Positions 18,614 to 25,923 of a stretch of DNA of 64,000 bases are shown piece after piece; position 1 is the stretch's first letter, and each line of letters starts with the position of its first letter. Below the pieces are notes generated by a model. The model had not been told where the DNA came from, made no database searches, and was given only the letters and a program-made list of their open reading frames with translations. A program made the position numbers and the translations under genes. Origin of the DNA: Pseudohongiella nitratireducens (GTDB lineage: Bacteria > Pseudomonadota > Gammaproteobacteria > Pseudomonadales > Pseudohongiellaceae). The stretch covers positions 62,001 through 126,000 of the forward strand of contig NZ_LWHM01000027.1 of the NCBI RefSeq assembly GCF_001642735.1, in the 5' to 3' direction.

Positions 18614-18642
18614 GGTTATTCTCCAAATACAATACGATTGAT

Positions 18643-19644
18643 TTAACGTAGGACAGCCGTTTTATCCCAGCTGACTTTGCGCTGAATCAACAACATGATT
18701 TTGTCCAGGGCAAAACCGATTAGGCCGATTGCAATGACAGCGACCATAATCCTTCCAAGTGAATCAGAACTTCCATTCTGGAACTCGTCCCAGATGAATT
18801 TACCCAGCCCAGGGTTTTGTGCAAGCATTTCGGCAGCAATCAGTACCATCCAGCCAGTCGCCAGCGACATACGCATCCCCGTAAAAATCATTGGCACAGC
18901 GGAAGGCAGTACAATCTTGGTTACATGTAAATGAGCCGGAAGCTGGATAACACGGCTAACGTTAATCAGGTCTTTATCAACACTGGTGACACCAACGGTG
19001 GTGTTAATCAATGTCGGCCACAGACTGCACAGTGACACCGTGATAGCTGATGTGACAAAAGCCTTTGTAAATACTTCACTGTCACTGACATAAAGGGCAC
19101 TGACAACCATGGTGACCAGTGGCAGCCAGGCCAGTGGTGAAACTGGTTTGAAAACCTGAATCAGCGGGTTGATGGCACTGTAAATGGATGAGTTCAGACC
19201 ACAAATGATTCCCAGGGGGATGGCGATAATTGTGGCAATGAAAAATCCGAATCCTACAGTAAGCAAACTGGTTTGAACCTGATCTACAAACGTCGGTCTT
19301 CCGGTATAAGGTCGTATGCGGGCATCATAGTCAGGATCTACGGCCAGACGTTCAGCATTTCTTTCTTGCTGACGAACCATGAAGTCGCGTTCGCGTTGCT
19401 TCTCGCGCTGATAATCAGCTTTGAGTGAACCAACCTGCTCCCAGACCTGGGTGGGGCCCGGGAACTGACCAAGCGATGTATTGATATTACTGGCAGCCAC
19501 ATGCCACATGAAGAGAAAGACCAGGATGCCTGTGCCGGCTAAAATCCAGGAGCGAAACATCTTGGTAATAGCGCTACCAGAAGCAAAGTCAAAACTATTT
19601 GCCGATGGCAGTGTCAGTCGGATTTTATTCAAAATGGCTTCCAT
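18643..19644 (-). CDS. nrtB: Nitrate ABC transporter permease
   Basis: Inner-membrane permease of 333 aa. One N-terminal helix (WILAGTGILVFLFMWHVAAS), then an unusual charged, helical insert around residues 75-110 (DYQREKQRERDFMVRQQERN), then five helices of the BPD_transp_1 fold with the EAA-like loop SRVIQLPAHLHVTKIVLPSA near residue 230. The close order nrtA-nrtB-nrtC and the family wording support nitrate/nitrite uptake. Related families carry bicarbonate, cyanate or taurine; the nas context favours nitrate. Confidence 0.9.
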   Translation of the reverse strand: MEAILNKIRLTLPSANSFDFASGSAITKMFRSWILAGTGILVFLFMWHVAASNINTSLGQFPGPTQVWEQVGSLKADYQREKQRERDFMVRQQERNAERLAVDPDYDARIRPYTGRPTFVDQVQTSLLTVGFGFFIATIIAIPLGIICGLNSSIYSAINPLIQVFKPVSPLAWLPLVTMVVSALYVSDSEVFTKAFVTSAITVSLCSLWPTLINTTVGVTSVDKDLINVSRVIQLPAHLHVTKIVLPSAVPMIFTGMRMSLATGWMVLIAAEMLAQNPGLGKFIWDEFQNGSSDSLGRIMVAVIAIGLIGFALDKIMLLIQRKVSWDKTAVLR

Positions 19645-19686
19645 AATATCAACCTGTTAAATACTGTCTAAACTTAAGATGTTCAA

Positions 19687-21078
19687 TTAGAGCGTTTCGT
19701 CTTTTAACCCAATATCCAGTGACTCAAGATAAGCATTGGGCTTGGAACCGTCATAAGGAATACCATCGAGAAAGTCGTCCTGCACTGGGCGATAACCGCT
19801 TTCTGTGTCGAAATTCGGAAAGTCCTCTGCCGACATTAATCCTTCGGCAATCAGTTCCTCTGCGGCAAGTTCATACACATCAGGTCGGTAGACTTTTTTA
19901 GCGGTATCAAAGTACCACTCATCACTCTTTGGTTCAGATATCTGACCCCAGCGACGCATCTGGGTTAAATACCAGATAGCGTCAGAGTAGTATGGGTAGG
20001 TAGCGTTGTATCGGAAGAAAACATTGAAATCAGGTACCTCAAGTACTTCCCCTTTCTGGTATTCAAATGTACCCGTCATGGAATTACCGATAACTTCCTC
20101 ATCGGCGCCAACATATTCACTGCGAGAAAGGATGTTTACAGCTTCTTCGCGATTAGCATTGTTGTTGTCATCCAGCCACTTGTTGGCACGTAACACGGCT
20201 TTAACCAGTCGCACAGAAGTATTGGGGTTTTCCTCGATAAACGATGCCGTCAAACCGAGAACTTTCTCTGGGTTGTTCTTCCAGATTTCATAATCAGTGA
20301 TAACGGGCACACCGATATCACGATAAATAGCCTGCTGATTCCAGGGCTCGCCCACGCTATACCCGAGAATGGTGCCAGCATCCAGCGTTGCTGGCATTTG
20401 TGGTGGCGGTGTCACAGAAAGTAGCGCATCAGCCTGTCGCATACCGGATATATCACCCAGGTGCGGTGCATAGTAGCCAGGGTGGATGCCGCCAGCAGCC
20501 AGCCAGTAGCGAAGTTCGTAGTTATGCGTTGATACCGGGAACACCATGCCCATATTAAAGGGGGTGCCTGCAGCTTTATATTCCTCTACAACGGGTTTCA
20601 GGGATGAAGCTGAAACCGGACGGACAATCTCACCGTCCTCAGTTGGTATGTGTTCCAGCATGGCATCCCAGATGTCGTTGGAAACAGTGATGGCATTACC
20701 ATTGAGATCCAGACTTAATGGCGTAACGATATCAGCCTGAGTGCCATAGCCGATGGTAGCGGCCAGAGGTTGGCCAGCCAGCATGTGGGCTGCATCAAGT
20801 CGGCCATCTATGACGCCGTCAAGTAAAACACGCCAGTTTGCCTGGGCCTCAAGCGTGACATATAAGCCTTCGTCTTCGAAGTAACCTTTCTCATAGGCGA
20901 TCGCTAACGGTGCCATGTCCGTAAGTTTGATAAAACCGATAGTCAGGTCTTCCTTCTCGGGCCAACCTGTTTCTGCCTGGGTGCCCGTTACCATGATGAC
21001 AGAAGTGCCAATTGCCAGTGACGCGGCTTGCAGACATCTAGTGAGTTGATGTTTGGTTGCTTTAAGTACGCTGCTCAT
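19687..21078 (-). CDS. nrtA: Nitrate ABC transporter substrate-binding protein
   Basis: 463 aa, exported by a signal peptide ([21 protein letters not shown]). The NrtA/CmpA-family body is clear: [78 protein letters not shown]. It captures nitrate in the periplasm for NrtBC. The ATG at 21078 is chosen because AGAGGG lies 8 bp before it; a GTG nine bases earlier is too close. Its 5' leader contains a terminator preceded by ANTAR-type hairpins, so expression should depend on nitrate through NasR. Confidence 0.93.
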   Translation of the reverse strand: MSSVLKATKHQLTRCLQAASLAIGTSVIMVTGTQAETGWPEKEDLTIGFIKLTDMAPLAIAYEKGYFEDEGLYVTLEAQANWRVLLDGVIDGRLDAAHMLAGQPLAATIGYGTQADIVTPLSLDLNGNAITVSNDIWDAMLEHIPTEDGEIVRPVSASSLKPVVEEYKAAGTPFNMGMVFPVSTHNYELRYWLAAGGIHPGYYAPHLGDISGMRQADALLSVTPPPQMPATLDAGTILGYSVGEPWNQQAIYRDIGVPVITDYEIWKNNPEKVLGLTASFIEENPNTSVRLVKAVLRANKWLDDNNNANREEAVNILSRSEYVGADEEVIGNSMTGTFEYQKGEVLEVPDFNVFFRYNATYPYYSDAIWYLTQMRRWGQISEPKSDEWYFDTAKKVYRPDVYELAAEELIAEGLMSAEDFPNFDTESGYRPVQDDFLDGIPYDGSKPNAYLESLDIGLKDETL

Positions 21079-21111
21079 GGATATCACCCTCTATCGTTAG
21101 CTCAAAAAAAA

Positions 21112-21160
21112 GCGCCCACTTCTATGATCGGCCGGATTAGTAGCCGAAAGAAATGGACGC
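21112..21160 (-). terminator. Leader terminator of nrtA
   Basis: On the minus strand the arm GCGTCCATTTCT (21149-21160) pairs with AGAAGTGGGCGC (21112-21123), a 12-bp stem without mismatch counting two G-U pairs. The run of eight T (21104-21111) follows, only 25 bases before the nrtA start codon. A strong intrinsic terminator inside a 5' leader is the mark of attenuation. Confidence 0.9.
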
Positions 21161-21207
21161 CATTGCCCTAAAACGTATCATGTCACCCGTCTTTGGGCGT
21201 GAGATAC
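21155..21207 (-). promoter_or_regulatory. ANTAR-type RNA hairpins P1 and P2 in the nrtA leader
   Basis: Reading the minus strand, P1 spans 21207-21175: lower stem GTATC/GATAC, then TCA/TGA and CCC/GGG closing the hexaloop AAAGAC. P2 spans 21168-21155: GGGC pairs with GTCC around the hexaloop AATGGC. Both loops have A at position 1 and G at position 4, the known ANTAR recognition rule. P2 shares bases with the 5' arm of the terminator, so the two exclude each other. NasR bound to nitrate should stabilise P1-P2 and allow read-through. Confidence 0.75.
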
Positions 21208-21226
21208 ATCGGTTCGCTAAGGGTAA

Positions 21227-21242
21227 TGCATTTAGTGTGCCA
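21227..21242 (-). promoter_or_regulatory. Sigma-54 promoter of nrtABC
   Basis: Minus strand TGGCACACTAAATGCA: perfect -24 TGGCAC, GG and GC separated by 10 bases, -12 ATGCA against TTGCA. Expected transcript start near 21216, just before hairpin P1. Confidence 0.7.
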
Positions 21243-21299
21243 AATTATTGTTGCGACCTTGAAGATTCTCTAACCCCCTTTATTTACAACAGTTTTTAT

Positions 21300-21400
21300 C
21301 CGTTTGCGGGCACTGCACAGCACTTTGTGTATATGAGCTATCGGATAACTTTTGTGCATCATTTCAGTGCGCTGTGCACTCTTTGCTGGCACAGGACGGT
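21300..21400. promoter_or_regulatory. Candidate NtrC-type enhancer between the divergent sigma-54 promoters
   Basis: A cluster of GCAC/GTGC half-sites. The best match to the NtrC consensus (TGCAC-N7-GTGCA) is TGCATCATTTCAGTGCG at 21355-21371, which differs in a few positions. It lies about 113 bp from the nrtA promoter and about 145 bp from the nirB promoter, suitable for activating both. Confidence 0.45.
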
Positions 21401-21515
21401 TACCTTTAGCCGTTGAACGGTTTGTGATTCGGTATAGTTATTCTAATAAGATACCCTTAATAAAATCTTAATATTCAATGAGATATGTTAATTCATGAAT
21501 TGTGTTATGAATGCC

Positions 21516-21531
21516 TGGCACACCTTTTGCT
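21516..21531 (+). promoter_or_regulatory. Sigma-54 promoter of the nirB-nasA operon
   Basis: TGGCACACCTTTTGCT matches the sigma-54 consensus (TGGCAC, spacer, TTGCT) at all fixed positions except the usual G after TGGCAC. Expected transcript start near 21542, 26 bases before hairpin P1 of the leader. Confidence 0.8.
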
Positions 21532-21567
21532 GAACACTTTAATGTCGCGCTATGGCAGCGGGACAGC

Positions 21568-21624
21568 AGCCCAGAACCAACGGCGATTTAAAGGGCTTAA
21601 TACAGAATCAAGGCAAAGGCGCCT
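21568..21624 (+). promoter_or_regulatory. ANTAR-type RNA hairpins P1 and P2 in the nirB leader
   Basis: P1 spans 21568-21597: lower stem AGCCC/GGGCT, internal loop, GAA/TTT (one G-U), a C-A mismatch and a C-G pair closing the hexaloop AACGGC. P2 spans 21611-21624: AGGC pairs with GCCT around the hexaloop AAAGGC. Both loops have A1 and G4. P2 overlaps the 5' arm of the following terminator, as in the nrtA leader and as known for ANTAR-controlled leaders. Confidence 0.75.
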
Positions 21625-21662
21625 GGGACTCGAGCATCGCTCGGGTATCAGGCGCTTTTTTT
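21619..21662 (+). terminator. Leader terminator of nirB
   Basis: GCGCCTG (21619-21625) pairs with CAGGCGC (21649-21655) and the stem continues inward through ACTCGAGC/GCTCGGGT to a three-base loop; seven T follow at 21656-21662. It lies 58 bp before the nirB start with no ORF in between, so it is an attenuator rather than the end of a gene. Confidence 0.9.
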
Positions 21663-21720
21663 ATGGCTGACCGAAACGTTAATGAGCGAGTCAGCAAGAG
21701 ACAGCAAACAGGAGTGACCC

Positions 21721-24243
21721 ATGAGTAAGCAACGATTGCTGGTTATCGGCAACGGGATGGTAGGCCAGCGATTTTTGGAAGAGCTGGTAGCCAAAACGCA
21801 GGCCTATGACATTACAGTCATAGGTGAGGAGATTCGCCCTGCTTACGACCGTGTTCAGCTTAGCGCCTGGTTCTCCGGTACAACGGTCGAAGAGTTGACG
21901 CTATGTGATGAAAACTTTTTTCATGATAACGGCATCACTTTTTTGACCGGGACGAAGGCAGTCTCCATTAACCGTACTGCAAAAATAGTTAAGACTGATA
22001 CCGGTATGGAACTTTGCTACGACACATTGGTATTGGCAACGGGGTCATATCCCTTTGTACCGCCAATCCCTGGCAATGATAAAGCGCATTGTCATGTTTA
22101 CCGCACCATTGAGGATCTCGAAGCCATACAGGCTTCAGCTTCCTCAAGTCAGAGCGGGGTAGTTGTCGGTGGTGGCCTGCTTGGCCTTGAGGCTGCAAAG
22201 GCACTCAAAGATAGTGGCCTGGTGACACATGTTGTGGAATTTGCGCCTCAGTTAATGGCAGTGCAGCTTGATGATATTGGCGGTGCATTACTGAGAGAGA
22301 AAATTGAAGCACTGGATGTGCGAGTGCATACCGGGAAAGCCACTCAAAACATCGGTACAGGAACGACAGCCAGGTACCGGTTGAACTTTGAAGAAGGTGA
22401 TCTGGAAACAGACATGATCGTTTTCTCCGCGGGTATACGCCCGCGTGATGAACTGGCGCGCAGCAGTGGATTAAGTATTGGTGAGCGAGGCGGCGTTATT
22501 ATTGATGATCACTGCAAAACGAGTGATGACAGTATTTATGCCATTGGTGAGGTCGCCCTGTGGCAAGGGAAAATTTACGGACTGGTAGCGCCCGGTTATG
22601 AGATGGCCCGGAATCTGGCTTCCACACTGACGGATGAAGCCAAAACATTTTCGGGTGCTGACATGAGCACGAAACTGAAGCTGTTAGGCGTTGAAGTGGG
22701 TTCAATTGGCGATGCCCACGCCCGGAGTGAAGGGTCACGCATTTGTTCTATCTCAGATGCCTCACGTGGAGTCTATAAGAAACTGGTCATCAGCAACGAT
22801 GGTAAAAAACTGCTGGGAGCTGTGCTGGTTGGCGACACAGGAGACTACGATTCGCTGCTGCAATATAGCCTGAATGATATCGACTTACCTGAGGAGCCGA
22901 TCAGCCTGATCAGTCCTCAGTCCGGTGATAAACCTGTGCTGGGTGTTGATGCGTTACCAGCCACAGCCCAAATCTGTTCCTGCAATAATGTCAGTAAGGG
23001 CGATATCTGTGCATCGATTGCAGCAGGTTGCACAACCATGGGCGCGATTAAAACCGAAACTCGTGCCTCTTCTACCTGTGGCGGATGTACCACGCTGGTC
23101 AAACAGGTTCTCGACGCCGAACTAAAAAGCCAGGGCATCGAAGTCAATAATGATATCTGTGAACACTTTTCCTACACGCGCCAGGGGTTGTATCACCTGG
23201 TCCGTATGCACGGTATTCGCAGTTTTGAAGAACTGCTAGAACGCTTTGGCAGTGGCAATGGCTGTGAGATTTGTAAACCCGCTGTTGGCTCTATTCTCGC
23301 CTCATGCTGGAACGATTTTATCCTGGACCCTAAACACGTCGGTTTGCAGGACACGAATGACAATTTCCTGGCCAACCTGCAAAAAGATGGTAGCTACTCG
23401 GTTGTTCCCCGGATTCCGGGCGGTGAAATTGGTCCAGAGATGCTGGCTGTCCTGGCAGATGTTGCGATTAAGTATGACCTGTATACCAAGATAACAGGTG
23501 GTCAGCGTATCGACCTGTTCGGTGCCCGTGTTGATCAGTTGCCTGCAATCTGGAAAGACCTGACAGACGCTGGATTTGAATCAGGTCATGCCTACGGAAA
23601 ATCCTTACGAACGGTCAAATCCTGTGTCGGCTCTAGCTGGTGCCGCTTTGGTGTGCAGGACTCGGTGAGCATGGCCATTTATGTTGAGAAGCGGTATCGC
23701 GGACTGCGTTCGCCGCACAAAATAAAAATGGCCGTTTCAGGATGTACGCGCGAGTGTGCTGAAGCACAGAGTAAAGATGTGGGTGTCATTGCGACAGAAA
23801 AAGGCTGGAATCTTTATGTATGCGGCAACGGCGGCATGCGTCCTCGCCACGCTGAACTTTTCGCCAGTGATCTCGATGATGAAACCTTGATCAAATATAT
23901 CGACCGCATCCTCATGTTTTACGTCAGAACGGCTGACCGGCTGCAGCGCACATCTGTATGGCGCGACAACATGGAAGGTGGGCTCGAATATTTACAGGAT
24001 GTAGTGATTAACGATTCACTGGGAATCGGTGAAGAACTCGAGACAGAAATGCAGGGCATTATCGATACCTATGAATGTGAGTGGAAAAGAACGATTAATG
24101 ATCCGGCTGCATTGAAGCGTTTTGAACCCTTCCTGAATGATGATACGCCTGATGGAGACATTGTGTACGTGCGTGAACGCGGACAGAAACGACCGGCTCG
24201 TGCTGAAGAAAAACAACAGTTAAAAGTCAAGGAGATTGCGTGA
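21721..24243 (+). CDS. nirB: Assimilatory nitrite reductase NAD(P)H large subunit
   Basis: Reduces nitrite to ammonium with NAD(P)H in the cytoplasm. 840 aa, full length. N-terminal FAD/NAD domains (VIGNGMVGQRFLEEL near residue 8; VVVGGGLLGLEAAKAL near 143), a BFD-type [2Fe-2S] segment with ICSCNNVSKGDICASI and STCGGCTTLVKQVLD near 420-460, then the siroheme/4Fe-4S domain with KSCVGSSWCRFG near 636 and the ligands CTRECAEAQSKDVG near 677 and LYVCGNGG. The ribosome binding site is AGGAG 6 bp before the ATG. First gene after an ANTAR-type attenuator; ends in ATGA overlap with nirD. Confidence 0.97.
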   Translation: MSKQRLLVIGNGMVGQRFLEELVAKTQAYDITVIGEEIRPAYDRVQLSAWFSGTTVEELTLCDENFFHDNGITFLTGTKAVSINRTAKIVKTDTGMELCYDTLVLATGSYPFVPPIPGNDKAHCHVYRTIEDLEAIQASASSSQSGVVVGGGLLGLEAAKALKDSGLVTHVVEFAPQLMAVQLDDIGGALLREKIEALDVRVHTGKATQNIGTGTTARYRLNFEEGDLETDMIVFSAGIRPRDELARSSGLSIGERGGVIIDDHCKTSDDSIYAIGEVALWQGKIYGLVAPGYEMARNLASTLTDEAKTFSGADMSTKLKLLGVEVGSIGDAHARSEGSRICSISDASRGVYKKLVISNDGKKLLGAVLVGDTGDYDSLLQYSLNDIDLPEEPISLISPQSGDKPVLGVDALPATAQICSCNNVSKGDICASIAAGCTTMGAIKTETRASSTCGGCTTLVKQVLDAELKSQGIEVNNDICEHFSYTRQGLYHLVRMHGIRSFEELLERFGSGNGCEICKPAVGSILASCWNDFILDPKHVGLQDTNDNFLANLQKDGSYSVVPRIPGGEIGPEMLAVLADVAIKYDLYTKITGGQRIDLFGARVDQLPAIWKDLTDAGFESGHAYGKSLRTVKSCVGSSWCRFGVQDSVSMAIYVEKRYRGLRSPHKIKMAVSGCTRECAEAQSKDVGVIATEKGWNLYVCGNGGMRPRHAELFASDLDDETLIKYIDRILMFYVRTADRLQRTSVWRDNMEGGLEYLQDVVINDSLGIGEELETEMQGIIDTYECEWKRTINDPAALKRFEPFLNDDTPDGDIVYVRERGQKRPARAEEKQQLKVKEIA

Positions 24244-24602
24244 TGAGTATGGCATCGAATGCAGAACGGTCAGAAGCGCTTGAATGGTTTGATATTGCAG
24301 GTGTTGACGACATTATTCCAGGAACAGGTGCTCCAGCCCGTTTAGGAGACAAACAAATTGCGGTGTTTAGGGATAAAACAAATATTTATGCCATTGATAA
24401 TCTCGACCCATTCAGTGACGCCAATGTGCTGAGCAGAGGGTTGCTGGCAGATATGAAGGGCAGGATCTGTGTAGCTTCGCCAGTCTATAAACAGCATTTT
24501 TGTCTCAAAACCGGTGAGTGCCTGGAGGATGCGACAGTCAATGTAAGAGCATATCCGGTGACATTACGAGATGAACGAATTCTGGTAGGAATAGCGGAAT
24601 AA
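24243..24602 (+). CDS. nirD: Nitrite reductase small subunit NirD
   Basis: 119 aa Rieske-fold partner of NirB. LEWFDIAGVDDIIPGTGAPA, KQIAVFRDKTNIYAIDNLDP and KTGECLEDATVNVRAYPV follow the NirD pattern. As in other NirD proteins the classical Rieske Cys/His ligand set is incomplete (only CVASPVYKQHFCLKTGE), so it probably carries no cluster. The ATG overlaps the nirB stop. Confidence 0.92.
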   Translation: MSMASNAERSEALEWFDIAGVDDIIPGTGAPARLGDKQIAVFRDKTNIYAIDNLDPFSDANVLSRGLLADMKGRICVASPVYKQHFCLKTGECLEDATVNVRAYPVTLRDERILVGIAE

Positions 24603-24606
24603 ACCA

Positions 24607-25923
24607 ATGGTAAGTCGTAATAAACCAGTCATTCTTATAGTGGGGTTCGGCATGGCAGCCGGGCGGTTACTGGAAGAGATTATTGATAAAGCAGAAAATG
24701 CTTTTGAAATTATCGTGGTGGGTGAAGAACCTCTGGCCGCGTATAACAGAATCCTGCTCTCCCCTTTATTGGCTGGTGAGATACCTTCAGATAATCTCGC
24801 ACTTCATGACAGTGCCTGGTATGAAACGAATGGTATCCGGGTCATTACTGGTGATCCCGTTACATCTCTGGATACAAACCGAAAACGCGCCACAACAGCA
24901 TCAGGTGAGCGGCTGGCCTGGGATTATCTTGTACTCGCAACAGGTTCACGACCGGGCAAACTGAAATTGCCTGGAGAGTCGCTGAAAGGTGTACAAGCGC
25001 TGCGTAACATGGCTGATGCAGAACGATTGTTAGGCAGTATTTCCAGCATTAAAAAAGCTGTTGTGATTGGTGGTGGTTTGCTGGGACTGGAAGCTGCCTG
25101 TGCACTGCAAGCGCATAACATCGATACGACAGTTGTTCACAATGCCTCCTGGCCTATGAATCGACAGCTGGATAGTGAGGCCGGAGAAAGGCTGGTTACA
25201 GCACTACATGAAAAAGGCGTAACCTTTGTGGCGGATGCACAATGTGAACGCTATCTGGAAGATGAACAGGGGGCAGTGGCAGGGCTTGCCCTGGCAGATG
25301 ACCAGGTTTTTCCTTGTGAACTGGTGGTAGAGGCTGTTGGCGTTGTTCCGGAAATCACATTGGCAAAAGCTGCCGGCATTCCCTGTGAGCGTGCCATTGT
25401 TGTTGACGACAAATTGCGAACACAAGTTGACGATGTGTTTGCCATTGGCGAGTGTTGTCAGATTGAAGAAGAATTATTTGGATTGGTGGCACCGATTTAC
25501 CAGCAGGCAGCGGTACTTGCCAATGTATTTGCGGTTTATGCCAACACAGAAAGTGAAGCAAGACGATTACTGTTACTAGCAGACTGCCAGGGGTATGTCA
25601 CACAGGCGCTGCCAACAAAATTGAAAGTCAGTGGCGTACATGTGTTCTCAGCCGGCACTCTGGTTGAATCAGAAAACAATACTATTGACGACAAAAGCTC
25701 TCCGGTGTCTATGGCCATGCGCGATGATCAGGGGGGGTACCGCCGCCTGTGGTGGCAGGACAACCGCTTGATCGGCGCAGTCATGTTTGGCGATACCGAA
25801 GACAGCCAATGTTATGTGGACATGATTGCGGAACAAAAAAATGTAGCCCCGCAAATGCAGGTGCTACTGGATCCCGCAGGGCTGGAAGCAGAGCTTTCTC
25901 CTGAGCAGGAGGTAAGTTCCTGA
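24607..25923 (+). CDS. nasC: FAD-dependent NAD(P)H oxidoreductase, nitrate reductase electron-transfer subunit
   Basis: 438 aa flavoprotein of the NirB N-terminal/rubredoxin-reductase family. FAD motif ILIVGFGMAAGRLLEEI near residue 9, NAD motif AVVIGGGLLGLEAACALQA near 150, and the second FAD motif VDDVFAIGECCQIEEELFG near 275. In Klebsiella, NasC passes electrons from NADH to the nitrate reductase NasA; the position between nirD and nasA and the ATGA overlap with nasA support that job. It is clearly homologous to the first 400 residues of NirB here. It lacks a C-terminal [2Fe-2S] domain, which NasA carries instead. Confidence 0.85.
   Translation: MVSRNKPVILIVGFGMAAGRLLEEIIDKAENAFEIIVVGEEPLAAYNRILLSPLLAGEIPSDNLALHDSAWYETNGIRVITGDPVTSLDTNRKRATTASGERLAWDYLVLATGSRPGKLKLPGESLKGVQALRNMADAERLLGSISSIKKAVVIGGGLLGLEAACALQAHNIDTTVVHNASWPMNRQLDSEAGERLVTALHEKGVTFVADAQCERYLEDEQGAVAGLALADDQVFPCELVVEAVGVVPEITLAKAAGIPCERAIVVDDKLRTQVDDVFAIGECCQIEEELFGLVAPIYQQAAVLANVFAVYANTESEARRLLLLADCQGYVTQALPTKLKVSGVHVFSAGTLVESENNTIDDKSSPVSMAMRDDQGGYRRLWWQDNRLIGAVMFGDTEDSQCYVDMIAEQKNVAPQMQVLLDPAGLEAELSPEQEVSS

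Noticed and set aside
21366-21380. AGTGC-N5-GCACT as an NtrC site
   Set aside because: The half-sites point the wrong way; NtrC sites read GCAC...GTGC.
21541-21572. Hairpins CGCT-ATGGC-AGCG and GGG-ACAGCAG-CCC as ANTAR hairpin P1 of nirB
   Set aside because: Their loops are five or seven bases rather than six; the hairpin at 21568-21597 gives a hexaloop with A1 and G4.
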